Below, one piece after another: positions 1 through 5,757 of a DNA stretch of 9,305 nucleotides; the first letter of the stretch is position 1; each line of letters opens with the position of its first letter. The DNA is from Phascolarctobacterium sp. GTDB lineage: Bacteria > Bacillota > Negativicutes > Acidaminococcales > Acidaminococcaceae. Location of the stretch: positions 1 to 9,305 of the forward strand of contig JAIHZV010000032.1 in the NCBI GenBank assembly GCA_022718015.1, written 5' to 3'. A program made the translations under genes and the position numbers. The notes below the pieces were generated by a model, which was given only the letters and a program-made list of their open reading frames with translations, did no database searches and was not told the DNA's origin.

Positions 1-31
1 GTCCTGAGCCAGGATCAAACTCTCCAATAAA
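1..31 (-). rRNA. 16S ribosomal RNA, 5' end only (gene continues beyond the left edge)
   Basis: Read on the minus strand, these bases give the universal start of bacterial 16S rRNA: TTTATTGGAGAG followed by the 27F primer region GTTTGATCCTGGCTCAG and GAC. The mature 5' end is placed near position 31 by analogy with Firmicute 16S genes that begin TTTATYGGAGAG; the exact base is inferred. Only about 31 bases lie inside the window. The flanking bases 25-40 form an inverted repeat (CAATAA/TTATTG) across the mature end, which may matter for precursor processing. Confidence 0.96.
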
Positions 32-205
32 GTTTTATTGAAGAACCGATTTGGCTCTTATTATTTTAAAAAAGAAGTTATTTGACTTGGTCTTGCGTTA
101 TAAAACGCTCGACCCGCACATTCGCTTTTTTCTAGGTTTATGTTCAGTTTTCAAGGTTCATGTCTTACGATTTTGGCTTTTATTTCGTTGCCGTATCGCG
201 ACGAC
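32..205 (-). other. rRNA operon leader (pre-16S) with boxA-like antitermination motif
   Basis: This is the transcribed leader between the rRNA promoter and mature 16S, read leftwards. At 141-161 the minus strand reads TGAACCTTGAAAACTGAAC, the conserved Firmicute rRNA leader motif around boxA, where the Nus antitermination complex is expected to load. No protein gene is credible here: the open frame over 140-343 lies across the leader and promoter and has no ribosome binding site. The bases next to 16S probably pair with the 3' flank to make the RNase III processing stem, but that partner is outside the window. Confidence 0.8.
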
Positions 206-240
206 TTGTATATAATACCACGACCGGTGCATCCTGTCAA
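205..240 (-). promoter_or_regulatory. Strong sigma-A type promoter of the rRNA operon
   Basis: On the minus strand a perfect -35 TTGACA (235-240) is followed by a 17-base spacer and the -10 TATTAT (212-217). Transcription should start near position 205 and read into 16S. Upstream (241-280) the minus strand is rich in A and T tracts (GCAAAAAAGG, GACGAAAAAAC), consistent with an UP element as at rRNA promoters. Near-consensus elements at the optimal spacing plus the location in front of 16S make this a firm call. Confidence 0.88.
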
Positions 241-450
241 CACCTTTTTTGCAAGTTTTTTCGTCTTTTTGCGTGATATACTTGGGACAGTGGAAAAAGA
301 GAGCATTCTGTATACACGCTTTCAGACGTTAAAAATTTCTTGAAAAAACTTCAAAAAAAGTGCTGGAAACCTCTAAAAAACGCCTAATTTTCTTCTTTTC
401 TCTAGGAACATTAAGCAAAATTTTTTTGAGAAAAATCCTCGAAGAAAAAC

Positions 451-464
451 TGACCAACCAGTCA
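451..464. repeat. Short palindrome TGAC-N6-GTCA, possible operator
   Basis: The sequence TGACCAACCAGTCA is an interrupted palindrome with arms TGAC and GTCA, flanked by AAC and ATT. Its layout resembles operators of TetR-type repressors, but no regulator gene is nearby. It lies between the divergent rRNA promoter and the small secreted-protein gene at 560. The rest of 241-475 is AT-rich with no convincing gene. Confidence 0.25.
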
Positions 465-475
465 ATTCGCCATGA

Positions 476-505
476 TTTCGTCATAATTATCATCTATACT
501 ATACT
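476..505 (+). promoter_or_regulatory. Weak candidate promoter for the gene at 560
   Basis: Two overlapping -10-like hexamers TATACT occur at 495-500 and 500-505. The best -35 for the second is TTTCGT at 476-481 with an 18-base spacer, a poor match. A small hairpin (AAGGC 522-526 with GCCTT 532-536) follows in the untranslated region just before the ribosome binding site. The position relative to the coding start suits a promoter, but the match is modest. Confidence 0.35.
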
Positions 506-559
506 CAACAAGAAAAAAGCAAAGGCCGACAGCCTTAAATAAGAAAGTGGGTGCACATT

Positions 560-850
560 ATGACGACAAAAATTTTCCAATACGCGAAAAAAACTACCGC
601 TATCACCTTAGCAGCGCTCTGCTTTTCCTTACCATTGACAGGAATTGCTTCTGCACACGGCAGACACGATGCACCGCCGCCACGCCATCATGACCGCTAC
701 GACCGTCACGACCGCGACGATCATTATGACCGTTACAACCGTAAGCATAAGAGCGACAGCTATGTAACGAAGAAGCACAGCAACCAAAAAGCGGTCACGA
801 GCTTCATCGTTGGCGCCGTCCTGGGTGCGGTAATTGCTAAGAACACCTGA
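560..850 (+). CDS. Small secreted His/Arg/Asp-rich protein with C-terminal hydrophobic glycine-alanine segment
   Basis: Encodes 96 residues; function unknown. ATG 560 is preferred over the in-frame GTG at 551 because an AAAGTGGGTG Shine-Dalgarno-like stretch (545-554) lies five bases ahead of ATG and would overlap GTG. Residues 1-32 look like a Sec signal peptide: lysines near the N-terminus, hydrophobic core about 13-28, ASA cleavage site before His33. Residues 33-66 are unusually rich in His, Arg, Asp and Tyr with repeated DRY/DRH/DRD units, suggesting metal binding or a disordered polyelectrolyte. Residues 78-93 (AVTSFIVGAVLGAVIA) form a short hydrophobic glycine-spaced helix like a membrane or envelope anchor. 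The gene stands alone: divergent from the rRNA promoter, convergent with the redox operon, with its own terminator at 931-967. Export and metal binding are inferred. Confidence 0.75.
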   Translation: MTTKIFQYAKKTTAITLAALCFSLPLTGIASAHGRHDAPPPRHHDRYDRHDRDDHYDRYNRKHKSDSYVTKKHSNQKAVTSFIVGAVLGAVIAKNT

Positions 851-867
851 TATGATAGTATTATATA

Positions 868-911
868 GAAGAAAAAATGCTGACGCACTAAACTAATAGT
901 ACGTCAGCATT
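868..911 (-). terminator. Rho-independent terminator of the 966-4075 redox operon
   Basis: Inverted repeat AATGCTGACG (876-885) with CGTCAGCATT (902-911) forms a 10-bp stem. Read on the minus strand it is followed by a run of T (six T then CTTC), the classic terminator layout. It lies about 55 bases beyond the stop codon at 966, so transcripts of the minus-strand operon should end here. On the plus strand the hairpin is followed only by GCTTTTGC, a poorer terminator. Confidence 0.8.
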
Positions 912-930
912 GCTTTTGCGAGTATCAAAG

Positions 931-967
931 GACGCGCAGCTTATGAGCTGCAGCGTCTTTATTTTTT
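931..967 (+). terminator. Rho-independent terminator of the small secreted-protein gene
   Basis: GACGC-GCAGCT (931-941) pairs with AGCTGC-A-GCGTC (946-957), giving 11 base pairs with one bulged A and a TATG loop. On the plus strand it is followed by TTTATTTTTT. The T tract reaches into the stop codon of the converging gene at 966, so the two converging transcription units overlap slightly in this region. Confidence 0.8.
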
Positions 968-1328
968 ACATGTCGCGGCTAGCGATAATATCTACGCCAA
1001 GACCTAAGATGTCCTTTACAACAACATCGCCAGTCTTAATCGGAGCCGTAACCTTTACGCCACGCAAAAAGCGTGCGCAGTCAAGAATGCGCTCCTTCGG
1101 CAGTACATTAGCAGATACTACGGGCAGCAAAGGCAGCAGGCCGCCTTCTACCGCAACGGTAGAGGTCAGCATACGCTTCGGAGCCGTAACTTCATCGTTA
1201 GCATATTTAGCGCCACGCGGGCAGGTGTTGCCGGTAACATTGGTAACTGCGCCGTTTTCAATGGTCACAGTCATCTCGCAGCCCATAGGGCACATAATGC
1301 AGTTCATAACACGAGTTTCAACAGCCAT
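966..1328 (-). CDS. DUF1667 family cysteine-cluster protein, partner of GlpA/GlpB-like dehydrogenase
   Basis: Encodes 120 residues, a normal length for DUF1667. Near the N-terminus are Cys10, Cys13, Cys17 and Cys36, arranged C-x2-C-P-x2-C-x18-C-P-R-G. This resembles the cysteine spacing of the [4Fe-4S] domain of molybdopterin oxidoreductases, so an iron-sulfur cluster and electron transfer are a reasonable inference, though the family is formally uncharacterised. The rest is a compact beta-rich domain with no membrane segment, so it is probably cytoplasmic. It starts 12 bases after the preceding gene in the operon, with a good AAGGAGGG ribosome binding site, and is the last gene before the terminator at 868-911. 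In Firmicutes and Thermotogales this family follows the two flavoproteins found here, suggesting it is a third subunit analogous in place to GlpC. Confidence 0.88.
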   Translation of the reverse strand: MAVETRVMNCIMCPMGCEMTVTIENGAVTNVTGNTCPRGAKYANDEVTAPKRMLTSTVAVEGGLLPLLPVVSANVLPKERILDCARFLRGVKVTAPIKTGDVVVKDILGLGVDIIASRDM

Positions 1329-1340
1329 TTTATACCCTCC

Positions 1341-2609
1341 TTACAGTACCAGACCTACGGTAACTTCGTCACCAATCTGTTCAAATTTGCTTGCCGGGAT
1401 TTCTACGGCAATCATTTCACTGGGCTTTGCTACGGGCAGAGGACGGCTCAGCAGAACGTTCTCGCCGCTCTTAACCACCAGCTTAACCTTGCGGTGCGGT
1501 GCAGCAACACGCATGAACAGCTTAACCTTCTCGTCAGCAGGCATTTCTGCAGGCAGAGTGAGCTTTTGCGGTACGCAGGTGCGTACACCGTCAATAGCCT
1601 TCACAGTTACATTGCGGTTATCGCTGGAAAGCTTCTCCTGAGCCTTGAGTGCAGCATATTTGCCTGCGATTTCAGCTTCTTCGGATACGAAGTCAACCAG
1701 GTCATGTACGTGTACAACGTTGCCGGCAGCAAAGAAGCCGTCGAGGCTGGTTTCACGATGCTGGTCAACAACAGGGCCGTTGGTCAGCGGATTCATTTCC
1801 AGATCCAGACCGCGGGACAGCTCGTTCTCCGGAATCAGGCCAACAGACAGCAGTACGGTATCGCACTCGATATCAAATTCAGTACCCGGAATCGGGGTCA
1901 TGCGCTCATCAACCTTAGCAACAGTAATACCGGTTACGCGCTCCTCACCATGAACAGCAACGATGGTGTGAGAGAGATACAGAGGAATATCATAGTCATT
2001 CAGGCATTGTACGATATTACGAGTCAGACCGTTAGAGAAGGGGCAGATTTCCAGGCAAGCCTGAACCTTGCAGCCCTCCAGGCTCATACGGCGAGCCATA
2101 ATCAGACCAATATCACCACTGCCGAGGATAACAATTTTATGACCGGGCAAGTAGCCTTCCATATTAACCATGCGCTGAGCAGCACCAGCAGTGAAAACGC
2201 CTGCCGGACGCTCGCCCGGAATACGGATAGCGCCACGGGTACGCTCACGGCAGCCCATGGTCAGGATAACAGTTTTGCCTTCCAGCTTCAGCAGACCTTT
2301 TTCCGGATTTACAGCAATAACTGTTTTATTGTTTTGTACATCTAATACCATGGTATCAACCAGGGTTTCGATTTCAGGTTTATCAGCAACGAGCTCGATG
2401 CAGCGATGTGCATAGCCAGGGCCGGTCAGCTCTTCCTTGAAGTGATGCAGACCGAAGCCGTTATGGATGCATTGCTGCAGGATACCGCCGAGTTCGCGGT
2501 CACGCTCGATAACAACGATTTTTTTAGCACCATTCTGCCATGCGCTGTAAGCAGCAGAAAGACCGGCAGGACCACCGCCAACAATAATTACATCATATAA
2601 TTGGTTCAT
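1341..2609 (-). CDS. FAD/NAD-dependent oxidoreductase, GlpB/HcnB-like subunit
   Basis: Encodes 422 residues, a pyridine nucleotide-disulfide oxidoreductase fold. The N-terminal FAD-binding Rossmann motif GGGPAG is at residues 11-16, a second dinucleotide motif GSGDIG at 163-168, and the FAD-contacting GFFAAGN at 291-297. MGCRERTRG at about 118-126 is characteristic of the subgroup containing HcnB and the flavoprotein partners of GlpA-like dehydrogenases. About 100 residues at the C-terminus extend past the core as a small beta-rich domain. No CxxxxC redox disulfide of the thioredoxin-reductase type is visible. The start ATG is two bases past the stop of the upstream gene, whose end supplies a GGGGAGG ribosome binding site, so translation is probably coupled. 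The likely role is moving electrons between the dehydrogenase flavin and NAD or another acceptor. The family call is firm; the substrate is inferred from context. Confidence 0.9.
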   Translation of the reverse strand: MNQLYDVIIVGGGPAGLSAAYSAWQNGAKKIVVIERDRELGGILQQCIHNGFGLHHFKEELTGPGYAHRCIELVADKPEIETLVDTMVLDVQNNKTVIAVNPEKGLLKLEGKTVILTMGCRERTRGAIRIPGERPAGVFTAGAAQRMVNMEGYLPGHKIVILGSGDIGLIMARRMSLEGCKVQACLEICPFSNGLTRNIVQCLNDYDIPLYLSHTIVAVHGEERVTGITVAKVDERMTPIPGTEFDIECDTVLLSVGLIPENELSRGLDLEMNPLTNGPVVDQHRETSLDGFFAAGNVVHVHDLVDFVSEEAEIAGKYAALKAQEKLSSDNRNVTVKAIDGVRTCVPQKLTLPAEMPADEKVKLFMRVAAPHRKVKLVVKSGENVLLSRPLPVAKPSEMIAVEIPASKFEQIGDEVTVGLVL

Positions 2610-2611
2610 TA

Positions 2612-4075
2612 TTATTCCTCCCCGCCATCTACAGCATATTTTTCGTAGAACATATTAGAATCAGTACGTTCCTTGAGCACCTCAGGAATAGAGATATTCA
2701 GCTCACGTGCCAGAATCTGGGTAACACGCGGACCACAGAAACCGCCTTGGCAGCGGCCCATGCCTGCACGAGTGCGGCGTTTTACACCGTCAACAGTGCG
2801 AGCACCTACAGGAGCGTTGATAGCTTCCACAATCTCGCCCTCGGTAACAGTCTCGCAGCGGCAGATTACACGGCCATACAGATTATCCTCGGCAATCTTA
2901 GCAGCCTTTTCATCAGAGGTCATGTAGTTGAATGCTTTATGCTTCGGCAGAGCAGCCTTGAAGTCTGCCTTCTTAGCAGCGCCGCTTACGCGAGCAATCT
3001 CGTTAGCAATCAGCTCACCAACAGCAGGAGCTGCGGTCAGGCCAGGAGACTGCATGCCAGCAGCATTGTACAGGCCTTCAACCTTTTCAGAGGGACCGAG
3101 GATAAAGTCGCCGGTGCTGGAAACAGCACGCAGGCCGGCAAACTCGGTAATAGCAGCGCCCATCGGCAGGTTCGGAATCAGCTTCTTAGCAGAAGCAATG
3201 ATTTCATTCATGCCCTGAGTCGTAACAGCCTTATCCTCCTTGGATTCCTGCTCGTTAGCGTTAGGACCGATGAAGGTGTTGCCATGGGTAGTGGTGCAAA
3301 CCAGGATACCCTTGGATTTTTTGGTCGGAGTCGGGAAAACTACACCATAAACAAGGCTGGTGCAAGCAGTCTTGTCGAACAGGATGTATTCGCCCTTACG
3401 CGGAGTAATAGTGAAGGTGTCATCGCCTGCAAGCTTAGCAACCTCGTCAGCATAAATACCAGCAGCATTTACTACGTATTTAGCAGCGATAGTGCCCTTA
3501 GAGGTTTCAACACCGGTGATTTTGCCATTTTCCTTAACGAAGCCCAGCACCTTGCAGTCGCGGATAACCTCAGCACCGTTTTGTACAGCGCATTGAGCGA
3601 AAGCAATAGCAGCACCGAACGGCCAGCATACGCCGGCACTCGGAGCCCACAGAGCGCCCTTAACAGAGGTCAGGTTCGGCTCCTGCTCGAGAACTTCTTC
3701 TTTAGAGAGGATTTGCAGGCCTTCAACGCCGTTCTTTTTGCCGCGTTGCAGCAGCTCCTGCAAAGTCTGCATTTCCTCGTCGGTGGTTGCAGCAACCAGA
3801 GAGCCAGTCCATTTAATATCCAGATCCAGCTCGTTTTGTAGCTCGTGGTACAAAGCATTGCCACGAACATTGGTAATAGCCTTGAGGCTGCCAGTCGGCG
3901 CGTCAAAGCCAGCATGAAGAATTGCACTGTTAGCCTTCGTAGTGCCGATAGCGATGTCCGGCTCTTTTTCCAGCAGAACGCATTTCAGGTCATACTTAGA
4001 AAGCTCGCGCAATACAGCAGTACCTACAATGCCGCCACCAATAACGACTACATCAGCAGATTTTACAAATTCCAT
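2612..4075 (-). CDS. GlpA-like FAD-dependent dehydrogenase with C-terminal BFD-type [2Fe-2S] domain (probable anaerobic glycerol-3-phosphate dehydrogenase)
   Basis: Encodes 487 residues. The N-terminal DAO-type domain begins with the FAD motif GGGIVG (residues 13-18), an acidic ribose-binding Glu near residue 36, and ends around residue 360. Residues 400-450 form a BFD-like [2Fe-2S] domain with Cys405-x-Cys407 and Cys442-x4-Cys447. Together with the next two genes this is the usual Firmicute arrangement for anaerobic oxidation of sn-glycerol-3-phosphate to dihydroxyacetone phosphate. L-2-hydroxyglutarate oxidase (LhgO)-like proteins share the DAO fold, so the substrate is not proven. ATG 4075 is chosen because AAGGAAGTG lies just ahead and the FAD motif follows directly. 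An open extension to 4240 would add 55 residues with no family counterpart and would run through hairpin DNA. No glpK or glpF is visible in the window. First gene of the operon. Confidence 0.88.
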   Translation of the reverse strand: MEFVKSADVVVIGGGIVGTAVLRELSKYDLKCVLLEKEPDIAIGTTKANSAILHAGFDAPTGSLKAITNVRGNALYHELQNELDLDIKWTGSLVAATTDEEMQTLQELLQRGKKNGVEGLQILSKEEVLEQEPNLTSVKGALWAPSAGVCWPFGAAIAFAQCAVQNGAEVIRDCKVLGFVKENGKITGVETSKGTIAAKYVVNAAGIYADEVAKLAGDDTFTITPRKGEYILFDKTACTSLVYGVVFPTPTKKSKGILVCTTTHGNTFIGPNANEQESKEDKAVTTQGMNEIIASAKKLIPNLPMGAAITEFAGLRAVSSTGDFILGPSEKVEGLYNAAGMQSPGLTAAPAVGELIANEIARVSGAAKKADFKAALPKHKAFNYMTSDEKAAKIAEDNLYGRVICRCETVTEGEIVEAINAPVGARTVDGVKRRTRAGMGRCQGGFCGPRVTQILARELNISIPEVLKERTDSNMFYEKYAVDGGEE

Positions 4076-4140
4076 TCCGTCACTTCCTTGCTGAAATTTT
4101 CTTATAATAATACAAGATAATTCTATCACATATGTTACAA
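4076..4140 (-). promoter_or_regulatory. Upstream control region of the redox operon (promoter imprecise)
   Basis: The AT-rich DNA ahead of the GlpA-like gene must hold its promoter. On the minus strand TATTAT and TATAAG hexamers near 4100-4112 could be -10 elements, but no good -35 stands at 16-18 bases; TTGTAA at 4135-4140 is about 22 bases away. The same stretch reads TGTAACATATGTGATAG, containing the palindrome ACATATGT and a TGTGA half-site like those bound by Crp/Fnr-family regulators. This would fit carbon or redox control but is only suggestive. Confidence 0.3.
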
Positions 4141-4169
4141 AAAAAGAAGAGGTTAAGGAAAATAAAAAT

Positions 4170-4201
4170 AAAAAAAGGCCAGTGCGGGACATATTATGTC
4201 C
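4170..4201 (-). terminator. Second hairpin with T tract downstream of lpxT
   Basis: The arms GGACAT (4187-4192) and ATGTCC (4196-4201) make a short hairpin, and a GGCC at 4177-4180 can pair with GGCC at 4221-4224 around it. On the minus strand the element is followed by a run of about seven T and further T-rich DNA. It could be a backup terminator that blocks read-through from lpxT into the redox operon. Its outer arm overlaps the terminator at 4212-4246, so the two folds are alternatives. Confidence 0.4.
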
Positions 4202-4211
4202 ATGATATTGT

Positions 4212-4246
4212 AAAGAAAAAGGCCTCACGCTGCTGCGCAAGACCTT
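4212..4246 (-). terminator. Rho-independent terminator of lpxT
   Basis: On the minus strand AAGGTCTTGCGC (4246-4235) pairs with GCGTGAGGCCTT (4230-4219) around an AGCA loop: twelve pairs, three of them G-U wobbles. TTTTTCTTT follows at once. It begins seven bases past the lpxT stop codon, so it ends the lpxT transcript. Confidence 0.8.
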
Positions 4247-4252
4247 ATCTTC

Positions 4253-4990
4253 TTATCCACGTTTCTTCACAAAAAATTTCAGCGGCACCTTCGCCTCCAG
4301 CCAGCTAATAAACATATCCGCCAGCGGCGTTAGCAAAATCCAGCTCAACACAAGCAGCACGAAGGAAACAGAGCCAACATATACATCGGTAAACCAATGC
4401 GCTCCGCCCATAATACGCGGCAGAGAAAAAACCACAAACACGCCAAGCGCCTTAACAAAGGCATCCGCGCCAATATATTTCCACATATAAACTGCGAAAA
4501 TAAGCAGCATCATACCATGGTCGCCAGGAAAGCTGCTGGCTGACCTGTCCTTAGCAGGCAGGCCGCTAAGCTGGCTGACCCAGTTAACATCATGATACAG
4601 CTTGTCAAAATACACTGACGCACTTACGCGGTCAATCGACAGAAAATGGTCGCACTGCTTGATAACCACAGCGCTCACCAGCATCGCCACACCGATGCAA
4701 AACAGCCAGCGCTTGCCCTCAACATTACTTTTGCGATAATAGCTGTAAAAAATTGCCAGCATCGCTACGAAGGCAATCACGTCGAACACACGCAGATTTA
4801 TAATGCCCACGAACATAGCAAAAGCATGGCTTTCAACAAGCAGCCTGTTAAAGAAATAAAAAATTCCCTTATCAAGCGCCAGCCACGGTCCATGATAGCC
4901 TGCGGCAGGGGAGCTGGCAAACCAGCTGCCCAAAAGCAAAGCGCCCAGAATATTGCATAAAATTATCCAGAATAAATTTGTTTTCTTCAT
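4253..4990 (-). CDS. lpxT: LpxT-like Kdo2-lipid A phosphotransferase (PAP2 superfamily membrane protein)
   Basis: Encodes 245 residues, about the length of E. coli LpxT (YeiU). LpxT moves a phosphate from undecaprenyl pyrophosphate to the 1-phosphate of lipid A at the periplasmic face of the inner membrane, which also recycles the carrier lipid. The PAP2 motifs are present: Lys147 region, SFPGDHG (153-159, His158) and R192-x5-H198-x3-D202. The sequence around them, including FPGDHGMMLLIF, GAHWFTD, FYFFN near 44-48 and LLTPL near 219-223, closely matches what I recall of E. coli LpxT, which is more specific than a general PAP2 call. Several hydrophobic helices are evident (about 7-25, 56-82, 96-112, 158-172, 179-195, 203-221). 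The start has a GAGGAG site eight bases upstream. It is monocistronic and implies an LPS-bearing outer membrane. Exact biochemistry is inferred by homology. Confidence 0.85.
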   Translation of the reverse strand: MKKTNLFWIILCNILGALLLGSWFASSPAAGYHGPWLALDKGIFYFFNRLLVESHAFAMFVGIINLRVFDVIAFVAMLAIFYSYYRKSNVEGKRWLFCIGVAMLVSAVVIKQCDHFLSIDRVSASVYFDKLYHDVNWVSQLSGLPAKDRSASSFPGDHGMMLLIFAVYMWKYIGADAFVKALGVFVVFSLPRIMGGAHWFTDVYVGSVSFVLLVLSWILLTPLADMFISWLEAKVPLKFFVKKRG

Positions 4991-5024
4991 ATAATTCTCC
5001 TCGTCTTTTCTCCAAAAACTTCAT

Positions 5025-5053
5025 TTAACATTTCTACCGTAATATGATAACAT
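5025..5053 (+). promoter_or_regulatory. Probable promoter for the secreted protein gene at 5118
   Basis: TTAACA (5025-5030) and TAACAT (5048-5053) are separated by exactly 17 bases, each differing from consensus by one or two bases. A start near 5060 would leave a leader of about 55 bases. The region is the divergent intergenic space shared with lpxT, whose own promoter must also lie here but cannot be placed with confidence. Confidence 0.5.
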
Positions 5054-5117
5054 ATTCTTAGGCAAGATATAAGTATTTACCGTGAAATTTTTTACACAAC
5101 GAAAGGAGCTGGACTAT

Positions 5118-5672
5118 ATGCGTAAATTTATCCATGTCATAGCCTGCATCCTGCTTTGCTGCCTGAGCCTCACAGCCTTCGCCGCAGCCAAAAGCAGAGT
5201 AGACGTCACCGACGACGAGCTGAAGGCAAAGGAAACGATTACTGTTAACGAAATGAACGAACGCCTGCAGGCAGCTTCTGACGAAGACCTGCTTTATGTA
5301 AAAATCAAGGATGATAGAGTAGAGGTATATCAAGGCCTTGCGTCCGACCGCTCCCTGCGCAAGCAGCTTATTATCGCGCTGCCGCCGACAGAAATGCTGC
5401 GCCTTTATACGAAGAACAAAGAGACCTTTGAGCAAATGCAGAAAATGCTCAGTGACTACGAACGCGACAACACGAACTTCAACGGTTATAAAATCATCAC
5501 TGATAAGGACAATCCGCGCAAGCTGGCTGACGGTACGAAAATCTACCGCTGCTGGTTTATGAAGATTGCCAGAGAAAAAGCCAGCCGCCGCGGCCATGAC
5601 TTTCCGATTGGTATCGGCATAGGTATTGGCGGCGGCCACCACCACGGTCCATGGATTGGGGTAGGGTGGTAA
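5118..5672 (+). CDS. Secreted protein of unknown function with Gly/His-rich C-terminal tail
   Basis: Encodes 184 residues; I do not recognise the family. ATG 5118 is chosen for the AAAGGAG site at 5102-5108; an open frame extends to 5082 without one. Residues 1-22 form a clear Sec signal peptide (Arg-Lys start, hydrophobic core 5-20, AFAAA cleavage region). There are cysteines at 10, 14 and 15 but no good lipobox. The mature part is charged and mostly helical: residues 30-60 acidic, about 76-120 a helix-forming stretch rich in Lys, Glu and Gln. The tail at 164-184 alternates Gly and Ile, then has GGGHHHGPW, suggesting a flexible or metal-binding end, or a membrane- or wall-associated glycine strand. 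It is transcribed alone, divergent from lpxT and convergent with metQ, and ends at a strong terminator. A periplasmic location is inferred. Confidence 0.78.
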   Translation: MRKFIHVIACILLCCLSLTAFAAAKSRVDVTDDELKAKETITVNEMNERLQAASDEDLLYVKIKDDRVEVYQGLASDRSLRKQLIIALPPTEMLRLYTKNKETFEQMQKMLSDYERDNTNFNGYKIITDKDNPRKLADGTKIYRCWFMKIAREKASRRGHDFPIGIGIGIGGGHHHGPWIGVGW

Positions 5673-5681
5673 AGGCTGCAT

Positions 5682-5750
5682 AAAAGCTCCCTCTTAAATT
5701 CTAGCTGTACACTTAGCGACAGCTGCTTTTAAGAGGGAGCTTTTTATTTT
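5682..5750. terminator. Bidirectional terminator between the secreted protein gene and metQ
   Basis: A perfect 17-bp stem joins 5682-5698 (AAAAGCTCCCTCTTAAA) with 5728-5744, and a nested AGCTGT/ACAGCT stem (5703-5708 with 5719-5724) sits in its loop. On the plus strand the 3' arm ends in TTTTT followed by ATTTTTT; on the minus strand the hairpin ends in TTTT. It is therefore placed to stop both converging transcripts, most strongly the plus-strand one. Confidence 0.88.
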
Positions 5751-5757
5751 TTCTACA

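Noticed and set aside
140..343. Open reading frame across the rRNA leader and promoter
   Set aside because: It overlaps the boxA-like leader and the TTGACA/TATTAT promoter of the rRNA operon, has no ribosome binding site and gives a low-complexity product.
1494..3841. Long plus-strand open frames (283 and 364 codons) antisense to the flavoprotein genes
   Set aside because: They lie opposite genes with clear FAD/NAD motifs, have no suitable start signals and encode no recognisable domain; they are shadows of codon bias on the other strand.
4076..4240. 55-residue N-terminal extension of the GlpA-like protein
   Set aside because: The extension crosses the intergenic hairpin region and has no family counterpart; ATG 4075 has a good AAGGAAGTG site and starts right at the flavoprotein domain.
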